Part shown: positions 32,560 to 44,413 of the stretch, in pieces
How positions within the stretch are numbered: position 1 is the stretch's first letter
Layout of the letters: every line of letters starts with the position of its first letter
Notes under the pieces: model-generated
Databases searched by the model: none
What the model saw: only the letters and a program-made list of their open reading frames with translations
What the model was told of the DNA's origin: nothing
Translations under genes and position numbers: made by a program
Source of the DNA: Arachis hypogaea
Lineage: Eukaryota; Streptophyta; Magnoliopsida; Fabales; Fabaceae
NCBI RefSeq assembly: GCF_003086295.3
Contig: NC_092051.1
Span: forward strand, 75,207,772-75,271,771
Length of the DNA: 64,000 nt
Direction of reading: 5' to 3'

Positions 32560-35500
32560 TGTAACGACCCAATTTTTAGTACACCTAGGACATACCAGAA
32601 ACTGAGTGCTACCAATTTGTCATCCTAATTATTATCTATTATTTATTATATGAGTCTGATTCGTTGTTAAAAGCGTAGTTAGTTAGCGAGGTACTTTTTT
32701 TTTTTGAAAATATTTGAATTAATAAACAGAATCATTTGTAATCAATTCACAAATAATAACAGGTAAAACAATTATAAACAACCACACATAAATACATCAC
32801 AAGTAGTTGACAGCATTCAGTGATTCAGCCTTTATTAGAAAATAGACTATTAGTTAGAACACCCCTAGATATAGCTAGATAATAACTATATACATATATA
32901 TACATACAACATCCCAGGTCCTGACCTGTTCAAGGGGTCCCTAAGCTGGCACCTAGGCTAGCCTAGACTCTATACTCGCCTAGTCCCTCTAAACTACTAA
33001 AGCGAGGGAAAGTACGTTCTAAGTCTTCAAAACTCAAGTCAGGTGGAACGTCACCAAAAGATGGAACATCATCTACTATTCCTCTGCACAATCAGACGTT
33101 GCCATATGACGTCTCTCTGGTACCTCATCAGGTAGCCACACAACAGGAGTCTCTTACGCAGGATTTAGGCTAAAGTGAACATACGAACGGGGTGCAGACA
33201 TTGGCTGGTCTCATACTATATACATATAAACAGATAAAGAGATTCACCCTAGACTCAGAAGACTACCTAGAGCGGAATCCTCTTTGCGAAACGGTCATCA
33301 GTAGATTACGGAAGGGTACTCCTGCTTCCATCTGAAGGGGGAAGGGAGAGAGAAGGGGTAAGAACTGGGGAGTTCTTAGTAGGGTCGGGGTTATTAGTTA
33401 AGTTCATTAATTTGTGTCGCTTAGTAGATATATAGCAGAATACAGAGAAGTAGTGAACAGAAGATACAGATAAATAGAGAAAATAGAGAAAATAGAAAGC
33501 AAAACACAAACAAAAGAATACAAGAAAACAAAACACAGACACAGTGAATAAAATTCAAACAAAGAAAGCATACATTCATTCAACAATCATAACAGAGGAA
33601 ATGCACAACCAAGTATGATGCATGTCTGTCCTATGCAGGCCATGAGCTCACGTGTCGGTTTACACCCTGCAGCCTGACATTACCCAGGAACTAGTCCTAG
33701 ATATGGCTTATTTTCTGTAGGTGAACTTCGGCCTACAGAAATAGCACTCCCGTAAGTGAACTTCGGCTTACAGGAATAGTCTAAACACAACACAACAACT
33801 TTCTGTAGGTGAACTTCGGCCTACAGAAATAACACCTCTTTAAGTGAACTTCGGCTTACAGAAATGGTTTAATCACAACAACTTTCTGTAGGTGAACTTC
33901 AGCCTACAGAAATAGCACCTCTGTAAGTGAACTTTGGCTTACAGAAATAGCGCCCCTGTAAGTGAACTTCGGCTTACAGGTATCACAACTCTCTGTAGGT
34001 GAACTTCGGCCTACAGGAGCAACACCCTGAGATACACAATTGATATTCACTGCAGGTGAACTTTGGCCTACAGGAATAACAACTTACTGTAGGTGAACTT
34101 GGGCCTACGGGACCTCTAGGGCCAATTGAAAAGCATCAGATGAACATATAATAGAATATCATGCCACAAGGCTTAACTCTTTATTTTTATACTCTTCTCC
34201 TATATTCTCTTTGTTATATTACTCTTTTTTCATTATCATCATTCAATATCATTCTCATTATTCATCATCACTTTCATATTCTTATGCAGTACTTCTTTCT
34301 TTCTCTATTCAATCATACTATACAAACTTTACATCTTTCACTTTCACAATATCTTGGCTCAAACCATTTCTCTTTATCATATTACTCTTTTCACTTTGTC
34401 TTTTTACTCTGCTTTGATTACTCTTTTCTCTGTATCTCTTTACTTTTCTCCGGTTACTCTGTTCTCTGTGTTTCTTTACTCTGCTTTGATTTCTCTTCAT
34501 AACATATGTATTTAAAGCTTATGTAAATTTTGATATGAATAGTTATCCTGTCCCAAGTATAGGTTCATTAAGTCTATACTGAAACAGTTTAACTTTTCAT
34601 ATAATACCTAACCCTAGTCGCAACTCAAGGACTAACTATGTCGCCCTAGTTCGTTCACTAATCTCTGTCTATTTTTCTGTCATTAAAAATTTATAGACTT
34701 TTTCTTCGATTTTATCTTTTCTTTAACTTCTTATCTTTTCTTTATCTTTACCTCACTAATATGTTATTACCACTCCCTAAGTGTTTTACGAAGGTAATTA
34801 TGAGGTTCTGCGCTTAAAGTTATCTTTCTAAAGCTTTTATAGAAAACTGCATTTTCTGCATTATTTTATTATTTTTATTAAAATATTATTTTTAATTAAA
34901 TATTATTATTTAATATTTTATTATTATTTATTATTTTAATACTAAATTTTCGAAAAATAACTTACCTTTTACTTTTATCCTTTAAAATTCACTTTTTACC
35001 ACCCGTAACTTTTAATATTTCTACTTTTACCACCCTAACTTCCAGAAATTACCATATAACCCCTTAAACACCAAAAATTTTACTTCCTTGCCCTTTCTAA
35101 GATCTAAAAGGTGTTCTTCAATGTTCTTCACCACACTCAAAGTGTTCTTCGTGTTCTTCGTATATTCTTCAAATTCTTTCTCTGTTTTTACCCGTTTTTC
35201 AGTCTTTTCTGCAACCGATTTTTACCAAAATTCAAAATAAATTTCAAGCCACTAAAACCCCATCTTTTCTACATGATTTTAAGACAAATTTAACCTCAAT
35301 TTAAGCTCTAGGGTTTCGTTTTCCAGCAGCCACAAGAACACAAGTTCATAGCTTGAATTTCATCAAATTTCATCAAATTTTCACCAAAATTTCACCAAGA
35401 ATTACTCATATAAACATTCAATTTCAAGAACAACCAAATCATATCATAATCACACAAATCAAACACAATCAATCAAGATAAAATTCGTCAAACCCTACCT

Positions 35501-36619
35501 TGATTTGCTGCTCCAAATCCGGTTACTCTTTGAAGTGTTCTTAAAGCACTTTTTCCTCCTAAAACACATCAAGAACAACTTTAAATCCACAAACTCTCAA
35601 CTGACCAAATCTCCCCCAGCACGTTAGGAAGAGATATCTCACCTTAGACTTTCTGGAAATTAATGTTTCTTGGCCCTCAATTCAAGTTAAGCATGATTCC
35701 TAAGGAAGAACATCAAGAAAACACATGTTTTGCATGGTTTTCCTTGAAAACTGAATTGAAATGGGAGGGAGACTATCATCTCACCTTATTTCCATCCTTG
35801 ATAAGTTACATGGTTATGTAGAGGAAGAAGAGAGGATCATTTTGGTGAAATCAGAGTTTTGATTTGAGTTTTAGTTCAGAAGAAATCAAGCTTTGAAGAT
35901 TAAGTGTTCATGAAAGTTTCTCTCTTTTCTCTCTTGTTATTTTCGGCCAAAATGATGAAATGAGACAGCCTTGGAGGTCTTGGGGGTGTAAGGTGAGTTG
36001 TGATTGGTTGGCTTGGAGGTGGGTTAAAATAATATTAAAATATCTCAGGTATATAACTACTAAAACTAGATGTATCGGAACACTCGTAAAAACATCTCTA
36101 AAAATTATTTTCTGAGCTACTAGCATAAATGACACTAGTAACATATTTATTATGAGAATAGAACATGTATAATGAGGCCTTAGCATTGCTAAAGTCATCA
36201 GAGAGTGCTGGTGCTAAGCTGCACCAGTAAACCGTAAACCCGGTTAAACTGATTTTCTGTTTTTAACTAAAACGGACCTGGTAACCTTATAATATTATTC
36301 AAGAAGCTTCTAATACTAATATAATGATAATATTATCCTATTATCTCTCTTCTCTCATGAATCGAGTCCGGTTCGTCAAACTGAGACTATTTACGAAAAA
36401 ACAGAATCAAAACTCCTAACCAATACGGTTCAAAAACAAGGTTCTTCGCGATTGCGTTATCGAGCTTGCCTCAGAAGAGGTTCTAGCTTAAGGATGACAT
36501 AATGACAATGAGAATCGAGATACTTGTTGATATAGAAGAGGTGTTCTCTTTACTGATCTTCCAGAGAAATCCATGCCTTTAGAAATGTTCTCGCGTACTC
36601 GAAAATCAGGGTTGTTACA
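32560..36619 (-). repeat. Element I 3' LTR (4060 bp)
   Basis: It is nearly colinear with 37072-41096. Contents: a hairpin array (33712-34111), a pyrimidine-rich stretch around 34180-34500 that yields a hydrophobic pseudo-ORF, an AT-rich block at 34860-34940, and no coding sequence. Differences from the partner are mostly transitions and 1-2 base indels, plus one lost hairpin unit. Confidence 0.93.
33712..34111 (-). repeat. Hairpin array, 10 units, in I's 3' LTR
   Basis: Each unit is a stem around the loop TGAACTTCGG. Type 1 is CTGTAGG/CCTACAG, often extended to TTTCTGTAGG/CCTACAGAAA. Type 2 is CTGTAAG/CTTACAG. The two types differ on both arms so that pairing is kept. Spacing is irregular (about 30-50 nt). 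Confidence 0.9.
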
Positions 36620-37071
36620 TTCTACCCTCCTAAAAGAAAATTTTGCCCTCAAAATTTCAGCCGCGTGCAAGAAATCTATCTTTAAGCGGTCTATTTCCTT
36701 CAATCCATCCTGACGAAGAGATCGGTCCATTCCTTACAGCATCCAAATCTCACACAGGCATAGCCATGAAGATCATAACAGCTATGAAGATAGCTGTGGC
36801 TCACGTCGATTCGTCGTTTGGAGCTCGATTAAACTAGGCCTATTCGCAGTCATTAAGGTCCTATCCACACCAAATAATCAACATTAAGGTGATCAGTCTT
36901 AATATCTCAAGTTAAGCACGAACATTCCCAAAATGAGCACTCCTAGACATTCATGCCCAATGTATCTTAAAGATACCCTAACAGCATGAGACACACAAGC
37001 AGAGTATGCAGCAAAGCATAGTCAGTCCACTCCCCAGGCTCTATTGGGAACGAACTGCTCTGATACCAAAT
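36620..37071 (-). other. Element I internal region (452 bp)
   Basis: Sense order from 37071: PBS, about 400 bp of non-coding sequence, PPT at 36620-36637. The 64- and 80-aa frames crossing it show no known domain, and one crosses the LTR border. It is too short for any retroelement protein. The PPT resembles that of Del/Tekay chromoviruses. Confidence 0.8.
37057..37068 (-). other. Element I primer-binding site (tRNA-iMet type)
   Basis: The sense strand reads TGGTATCAGAGC, 3 nt from the 5' LTR end. This is the usual initiator-Met primer site and differs from the Asp-type sites of the other elements here. Confidence 0.93.
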
Positions 37072-40000
37072 TGTAACGACCCAATTTTCAGTACGCCTAG
37101 GACATACCAGAAACTGAGTGCTACCAATTTGTCATCCTAATTATTATCTATTATTTATTATATGAGACTGATTCGTTGTTAAAAGCATAGTTAGTTAGCG
37201 AAGTACTTTTTTTTTTGAAAACATTTGAATTAATAAACAGAATCATTTGTAATCAATTCACAAATAATAACAGGTAAAACAGTTATAAACAACCACACAT
37301 AAATACATCACAAGTAGTTGACAGCATTCGGTGATTCAGCCTTTATTAGAAAATAGACTATTAGTTAGAACACCCCTAGATATAGCTAGATAATAACTAT
37401 ATACATATATATACATACAACATCCCAGGTCCTGACCTGTTCAAGGGGTCCCTAAGCTGGCACCTAGGCTAGCCTAGACTCTATACTCGCCTTGTCCCTC
37501 TAAACTACTAAAGCGAGGGAAAGTACGTTCCAAGTCTTCAAAACTCAAGTCAGGTGGAACGTCACCAAAAGATGGAACATCATCTACTATTCCTCTGCAC
37601 AATCAGACGTTACCATATGACGTCTCTCTGGTACCTCATCAGGTAGCCACAAAACAGGAGTCTCTTACACAGGATTTAGGCTAAAGTGCGCATACGAACG
37701 GGGTGCAAACTTTGGCTGGTCTCATAGTATATACATATAAATAGATAAAGAGATTCACCCTAGACTCAGAAGACTACCTAGAGCGGAATCCTCTTTGCGA
37801 AACGGTCATCAGTAGATTACGGAAAGGTACTCCTGCTTCCATCTGAAGGGGGAAAGGAGAGAGAAGAGGTAAGAACTGGGGAGTTCTTAGTAGGGTCAGG
37901 GTTATTCGTTAAGTTCATTAATTTGTGTCACTTAGCAGATATATAGCAGAATACGAGAAGTAGTGAACAGAAGATACAGATAAATAGGGAAAATAGAGAA
38001 AACAGAAAGCAAAACACAAACAAAAGAATACAAGAAAACAAAACACAGACACAGTGGATAGAATACAAACAAAGAAAGCGTACATTCATTCAACAATCAT
38101 AACAGAGGAAATGCACAACCAAGTATGATGCATGTCTGTCCTATGCAGGCCATGAGCTCACGTGTCGGTTTACACCCTGCAGCCCGACATTACCCAGGAA
38201 CTAGTCCTAGATATGGCTTATTTTCTGTAGGTGAACTTCGGCCTACAGAAATAGCACTCCCGTAAGTGAACTTCGGCTTACAGGAATAGTCTAAACATAA
38301 CACAACAACTTTCTGTAGGTGAACTTCGGCTTACAGAAATGGTTTAATCACAACAACTTTCTATAGGTGAACTTCAGCGTATAGAAATAGCACCTCTGTA
38401 AGTGAACTTCAGCTTACAGAAATAGCGCCCCTGTAAGTGAACTTCGGCTTACAGGTATCACAACTCTCTGTAGGTGAACTTCGGCCTACAGGAGCAACAC
38501 CCTGAGATACACAATTGATATTCACTACAGGTGAACTTTGGTAGTATAGGAATAACAACTTACTGTAGGTGAACTTAGGCCTACAGGACCTCTAGGGCCA
38601 ATTGAAAAGCATCAGATGAACATATAATAGAATATCATGCCACAAGGCTTAACTCTTTATTTTTATACTTTTCTCTTATATTCTCTTTGTTATATTACAC
38701 TTTTCTCATTATCATCATTCAATATCATTCTCATTATTCATCATCACTTTCACATTCTTATGCAGTACTTCTTTCTTTCTCTATTCAATCATACTATACA
38801 AATTTTACATCTTTCACTTTCACAATATCTTGGCTCAAACCATTTCTCTTTATCATATTACTCTTTTCACTTTGTCTTTTTACTCTGCTTTGATTACTTT
38901 TTTCTCTGTATCTCTTTACTTTTCTCTGGTTACTCTGTTCTCTGTGTTTCTTTGCTTTGCTTTGATTTCTCTTCATAACATATGTATTTAAAGCTTACGT
39001 AAATTTCGATATGAATAGTTATCCTGTCCCAAGCATAGGTTCATTAAGTCTATACTGAAACAGTTTAACTTTTCATATAATACCTAACCCTAGTCGCAAC
39101 TCAAGGACTAACTATGTCGCCCTAGTTCGTTCACTAATCTCTGTCTATTTTTCTGTCATTAAAAATTTACAGACTTTTTCTTTGATTTTTATCTTTTCTT
39201 TAACTTCTTTTCTTTCCTTTATCTTTACCTCACTAATATGTTATTACCACTCCCTAAGTGTTTTAGGAAGGTAATTATGAGGTTCTGCGCTTAAAGTTAT
39301 CTTTCTAAAGCTTTTACAGAAAACTGCCTTTTCTGCATTATTTTATTATTTTTATTAAAATATTATTTTTAATTAAATATTATTATTTAATATTTTATTA
39401 TTATTTATTATTTTAATACTAAATTTTCGAAAATTAACTTATCTTTTACTTTTAACCTTTAAAATTCACTTTTTACCACCCGTAACTTTTAATATTTCTA
39501 CTTTTACCACCCTAACTTCCAGAAATTACCATATAACCCCTAAAACACCAAAAATTTTACTTCCTTGCCCTTTCTAATATCTAAAAGGTGTTCTTCAATG
39601 TGCTTCACCACACTCAAAGTGTTCTTCGTGTTCTTCGTATATTCTTCAAATTCTTTCTCTGTTTTTACCCGTTTTTCAGTCTTTTCAGCAACCGATTTTT
39701 ACCAAAATTCAAAAATAAATTTCAAGCCACTAAAACCCCATCTTTTCTACATGATTTTAAGACAAATTGAACCTCAATTTAAGCTCTAGGGTTTCGTTTT
39801 CCAGCAGCCACAAGAACACAAGTTCATAGCTTGAATTTCATCAAATTTCATCAAATTTTCACCAAAATTTCAACAAGAATTACTCATATAAACATTCAAT
39901 TTCAAGCACAACCAAACCATATCATAATCACACAAATCAAACACAATCAATCAAGATTAAATTCGTCAAACCCTACCTTCATTTGCTTCTCCAAATCCGG

Positions 40001-41096
40001 TTACTCTTTGAAGTGTTCTTAAAGCACTTTTTCCTCCTAAAACACATCAAGAACAACTTTAAATCCACAAACTCTCAACTGACCAAATCTCACTCAGCAC
40101 TTTAGGAAGAGATATCTCACCTTATACTTGCTGGAAATTAATGTTTCTTGGCCCTCAAGTCAAGTTAAGCATGATTCCTAAGGAAGAACATCAAGAAAAC
40201 ACATGTTTTGCATGGTTTTCCTTGAAAACCGAATTGAAATGGGAAGGAGACAGCCATCTCACCTTATTTCCATCCTTGATAAGTTACATGGTTATGTAGA
40301 GGAAGAAAAGAGGATCATTTTGGTGAAATCGGAGTTTTGATTTGAGTTTTAGTTCAGAAGAAATCAAGCTTTGAAGTTAAGTGTTCATGAAAGTTTCTCT
40401 CTTTTCTCTCTTGTTATTTTCGGCCAAAATGATGAAATGAGACAGCCTTGGAAGTCTTGGGGGTGTAAGGTGAGTTGTGATTGGTTGGCTTGGAGGTGGG
40501 TTAAAATAATATTAAAATATCTCAAGTATATAACTACTAAAACTAGATGTATCGGAACACTCGTAAAAACATCTCTAAAAATTATTTTCTGAGATACTAG
40601 CATAAATGACACTAGTAACATATTTATTATGAGAATAGAATATGTATGATGAGGCCTTAGCATTGCTAAAGTCATCAGAGAGTGCTGGTGCTAAGCTGCA
40701 CCAGTAAACCGTAAACCCGGTTAAACTGATTTTCTGTTTTTAACTAAAACGGACCAGGTAATCTTATAATATTATTCAAGAAGCTTCTAATACTAATATA
40801 ATAATAATATTATCCTATTATCTCTCTTATCTGATGAATCGAGTCTGGTTCGTCAAACTGAGACTATTTAAGAAAATACAGAATCAAAACTCCTAACCAA
40901 TACGGTTCAAAAACAAGGTTCTTCGCGATTGCGTTATCGAGCTTGCCTCAGAAGAGGTTCTAGCTTAAGGATGACATAATGACAATGAGGATCGAGATAC
41001 ATGTTGAAATAGAAAAGGTGTTCTCTTTACTGATCTTCCAGAGAAATCTGTGCCTTTAGAAAAGTTCTCGCGTACTCAAAGATCAAGGTTGTTACA
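37072..41096 (-). repeat. Element I 5' LTR (4025 bp)
   Basis: This is the partner of 32560-36619, with the same order of hairpin array (38222-38587), pyrimidine-rich stretch and AT-rich block (about 39350-39420). It adjoins AAGTA on the right. Confidence 0.93.
38222..38587 (-). repeat. Hairpin array, 9 units, in I's 5' LTR
   Basis: It has one unit fewer than the left array. The third unit joins a GTAGG left arm to a CTTAC right arm, as if two neighbours were fused. One unit has CTATAG-type arms on both sides (ttctataggtg with gtatagaaa), and the eighth is badly decayed. Confidence 0.88.
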
Positions 41097-41101
41097 AAGT
41101 A

Positions 41102-42180
41102 AAAGATTGACATTGATTTAATATAAATTCATGTCAATGTAAAAGTAATACAGGTATAAAAGATTGACATTGATTTAAATAATATTACCTAATCAGAATA
41201 AAAACAAGTCACTAAGCACCCAAAATAATTCAAGAGAAGATGCAACAGTGAAATAAAAAAATTCAACACCAAAGGAAAAATACTGAATTTAGAAAAGAAA
41301 ATAAAAATATGCACAAAATTAGAATGGAATGAATGAAAGTATGCAAATAAATTAAATGAAATAGAATGGAAGTGAAGAAGAATGAGAAGGGAAAGAAGGG
41401 AAGAAGAAGTAAGTAAGAAAGGATAAGAAAAATTAGGATTAGAGAAGAAAAGTAAGATATTTGGCTGATCTGGATAAGTTGTGCACCGCTTTTGACGCGG
41501 ACGCGTGGGTCACGCGTTCGCGCGGATAGCGCTTCTATGAAATGATGCGGACGCGTCATCCACGCGGTCGCGTGGATCGATCTGTGCCATTAGCGCGAGG
41601 GCAGCCTCGCGGTCACGCAACTCTCTATTTTAAATGTATTTTGCCGAAAATCTGGGTGACGCGGTCGCGTGGTTGACGGGATCGCGTGGATGGCCATTTT
41701 TTGAAAACGACGCGGCCGCGTGGGGAACGCGTTCGCGTGGGAGGGCTTGGGCATCCAGCACGAGTCCAGCCCCATTCTAGACCAACATTCTGCCATCCAC
41801 CCCTTTTTACGTCGATTTTGGAGCACGCGTTCGCGTGGATAACGCGGACGCGTGGGGAAGCTATTTTTCAAATGACGCCGCCGCGTCGGCGACATGGACG
41901 CGTGGGCATTTTTGTGCCTAAGGCACGCCTCTAGCATGCTCTTGCGTCACTCTCTGTTCACTTTTCTTTTTTTTCCTAATGCATTGGTGACGCGGACGCG
42001 TCAGCGACGCTGCCGCGTCGCGTGCGTTTTTTTTTTTATGTAATATGCAGATGCAGAATGCAATGATAATGTGGATGCTATGAATAATTCCAGGTTCAAT
42101 GAAAATAGAATAAAATAAAACTCAAAAACAAACAAAATCAAATAAAATCAAAATTGAAGAAAAAGGAACGATCATACCAT
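41102..42180 (-). other. Element H 3' region with CGCG-palindrome array
   Basis: The part 41102-41480 is AT-rich and non-coding. From about 41492 to 42030 there are about seven paired palindromes of the form ACGCG-NN-CGCGT, for example gacgcggacgcgtggg directly followed by tcacgcgttcgcgcgg. The central dinucleotide varies while the arms are kept. ORFs read through this array (41590-41937 and others) are not accepted. Confidence 0.75.
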
Positions 42181-42198
42181 GGTGGGTTGTCTCCCACC
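42181..42198 (-). other. Conserved post-pol hairpin (element H copy)
   Basis: The sense strand reads GGTGGGAGACAACCCACC, with the stem of F and a loop (AGACAA) between those of F and A. It is kept although H has no pol, about 85 nt after the last reading frame. Confidence 0.65.
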
Positions 42199-42283
42199 TA
42201 GCACTTTTAGTTAAAGTCCTTAAGTTGGACATTTGGTGGGCTCCTTGTCATGGTGGCTTGTGCTTGTACTGATCCAGGAATCT

Positions 42284-43198
42284 CTACCAATGTTTGTATT
42301 TCCAGTAACCTCCGGGGTCCCAAACTAGGCGCAGAAAGCCTTCAAGTAGGTTAAAGAAAGTGACACGGCCCCAAGAGTGTTGATTGACAGAATGAATTCC
42401 GGGGTCCCAAATCTTGCTTTTGCACCCGTCTTCTTGTTGACCATCTTTGTTCCAACTGGATGATAAGCAATCTGAATTCTCACTAAGACATCCAAACAGC
42501 TTCCTAAACCCATTCAGTTGAACTTTATACCAACCCTTGCATTTAAACTTTGAGTATGCAACCATGTTGAACCTTGCTTAACAACTCTAACCACTAACCA
42601 TCTTCCTCTTACTCTTAATGCCACAAAGAGCTCTAAGTTGACCATCCGTCTCCAGTAGCCCATATTCAAGTGGAATTAGAAAGCTGAGGGATATGAATTA
42701 TAGCCACTTGAATGTTGTGAAGGATGATGGTAACTTAGGGGGAGGTAATTCTAATGAAATTGCAAGCTCCACTCCCTTGTGCTCTTCTCTGACAACTTCC
42801 ACCTCTTTGCAGGTTTCTTCAATATCAACCTCTTCCTCTTGGTAGCTTTCTTCCAATTCAATCTCTTCTTCATTGCTCACCAAGGGCATGGGAGGCTGTG
42901 CTTCTTATTCTTTAATCTCCATTTCTTGACCAACCTCTTCTAAGTCTTCAACTATGATATGCCTTGGAGGTTGTACACCCTCCTCAACATCAAATGCAAC
43001 CATCTTGGAAGGAGGTTCTATGTCTTGACTTTCCCTTGGAGGTTCAGCATCTCCCAAGTCTTCAACCACTTCTTCTTCGTCAATAATTTCGGCTTCCTCC
43101 ACTTGTTCCAGTACAAATTCATGCTCCTTACTGTCCACCGGAGTTTCTAATGTCTCCTTCATGCTACGTTCTTCATTAGATTGTCCACATGAAGCCAT
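42284..43198 (-). pseudogene. Element H Glu-rich protein and downstream frame, function unknown
   Basis: Sense frame 43198-42905 (MASCGQSNEERSMKETLE..., with EEAEIIDEEEVVEDLGDAEP) continues in frame after a TAA as 42889-42698 (EEIELEESYQEEEVDIEE). About 165 codons are strongly acidic. A further frame at 42565-42284 has two WDPG motifs (KIWDPGIH and LVWDPGGYWKY) and several Cys. I recognise no domain. By position, after a Gag-like frame and before the post-pol hairpin, it replaces pol. It could be a Gag extension or an expressed spacer. The acidic part resembles the Glu-rich linker between protease and RT in A, but without protease motifs. Confidence 0.5.
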
Positions 43199-43222
43199 GG
43201 GGGTTCCTTGAGTGTCCGAACA

Positions 43223-43861
43223 TCAGGAAGTTAATTGTTGTATCGCTTGCTCCAATTGATGAAGGGTTGCATGAAATTGATCCACTGTTTCCTTGAGACG
43301 ATCCGTTGATTCTTGTTCCGCTTGGGTATCATAAGTAGGACCATAAGGCTCTTGGATTGATGGATATGGATATGGTGCATATGGAGGTGGTGGTTCTTGG
43401 GAGTAATTAGGTTGGAATTGGGGTGGTTTTATATATGGCTCATATGATTCATAAGGTGGTTGGTATGGTGGATGAGGGTTAGGATCATATGAAGGTGAAT
43501 GGTGGTAGTTAGCTTATGAGTGTGGTGGTTCAAAGTTGTGTTGAGGAGGTTCATAGGCATATAATGGGGGTCCATCATATCTATCATCTTGGTATGCCAC
43601 CTGGAATGGCTCTGGACTATAGTAATTTGGTGGGTGTTGGTTGTCACAGAAGGGTCCACCATAACTATTGTCTTGGTATGCATCGTGGAATGGTCTTTGT
43701 CTGTGGTACTGTGGAAGGTGTTGTTGTCGGAAGGGTCGATCAGATCTTCGTGGCTCCTTCCATCTCTGATTGTTTTGACCTTGATGCATGTTCCTGTTAT
43801 AATTTCCATTCCTTGCAACAACATTGGAACCAAACTCAAAGCGACGGAGGTGAGAACTCAA
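43223..43861 (-). pseudogene. Element H Pro/Tyr/Gln-rich Gag-like protein
   Basis: The ATG at 43861 starts MSSHLRRFEFGSNVVARNGN. The protein is rich in Pro, Tyr, Gln, Asn and His, with two related blocks (PFHDAYQDNSYGGPF and PFQVAYQDDRYDGPP). After a single TAA at 43514-43516 the same frame continues with QPPYESYEPYIKPPQ and EPPPPYAPYPYPS, ending in a short heptad-like tail (ESTDRLKETVDQFHATLHQL). About 210 codons in all. No capsid domain like that of A or G is visible. I read it as the C-terminal part of a Gag or a substitute for it. Several PPxY motifs occur, but composition alone may explain them. Confidence 0.55.
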
Positions 43862-44413
43862 AGTAACTAATAAAAATAAAAAATAAAAATAAAAACAAAT
43901 TTAAATTAAAAGGTTATTTAAATTTTGAATTTGAAAATTAAATTTTGAAATTTTAAATTTGAAAAAAATTTTAAATTTGAATTTTGAAAATTTTTAAATT
44001 TGAATTTTGAAATTTGATTTTTGAAATAAGATAAGATAAGATAAAAATTTTAAAATAAAAATCTGAAATTTTTTTTTATAGAAATTTCAAAAATTCAATA
44101 AAAATAAAGAGAAAAGATATTTTTGAAATAAATGAGGAAAGAGAAAAACAATAAAATGACACCAAACTTAAAATTTTTAGATCAAAATGAAGAAAACAAC
44201 TAAGAACAACTTGAAGGTCAAGATGAACACGAAGAACAACTTGAAGATCAAGATGAACACCAAAAAAATTTTTTGAAAAATTTTTAATAACTAAATAAAA
44301 ACCAATAACCTCTTAATTTACGAAAAAGCAAAAATAAAGAGAAAAATAAAAACAAATAAACAAGTAAAAAGCAAATATTTACAATAACCAATAATAAGGC
44401 ACACATTTGCAAT
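43862..44413 (-). other. Element H 5' leader, AT-rich
   Basis: No ORF is present. It has tandem variants of aaatttgaattttgaaa (43915-44020), three copies of aagat(a/g)ag-type repeats near 44028, and one caccaaacttaaaa motif at 44159, the complement of the AAGTTTGGTG motif seen in A and G. The direct repeat gaacaacttgaaggtcaaga / gaacaacttgaagatcaaga lies near 44205-44255. Confidence 0.5.

Larger units (their letters stand above)
32560..41096 (-). mobile_element. Element I: non-autonomous element, 4-kb LTRs around 452 bp, TSD AAGTA
   Basis: AAGTA flanks both ends (32555-32559 and 41097-41101). The LTRs 32560-36619 (3') and 37072-41096 (5') end TGTAAC...GTTACA. The internal part has a perfect tRNA-iMet-type PBS and a PPT (sense TTTTAGGAGGGTAGAA directly before TGTAACA). 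No gag or pol is present. Very long LTRs with a Met PBS and this PPT suggest a deletion derivative of a Del/Tekay-type chromovirus, which is an inference. Confidence 0.93.

Noticed and set aside
33712..34111. CRISPR-like array of short repeats
   Set aside because: The repeats are imperfect palindromes with irregular, related spacers inside a plant LTR, and no cas genes are present.
34161..34502. Hydrophobic 113-aa ORF, repeated at 38637-38978
   Set aside because: It lies in both LTRs of element I, on the strand opposite to its transcription, in a pyrimidine-rich stretch. The Phe/Leu/Ser bias reflects TTC/CTT runs. No start context or homologue is recognised.
43429..43866. Overlapping ORFs of 93-136 aa on both strands
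   Set aside because: They are frame shadows of the Pro/Tyr/Gln-rich protein of H. The frame starting at 43861 is chosen because it continues past a single stop with the same composition and a heptad-like tail.
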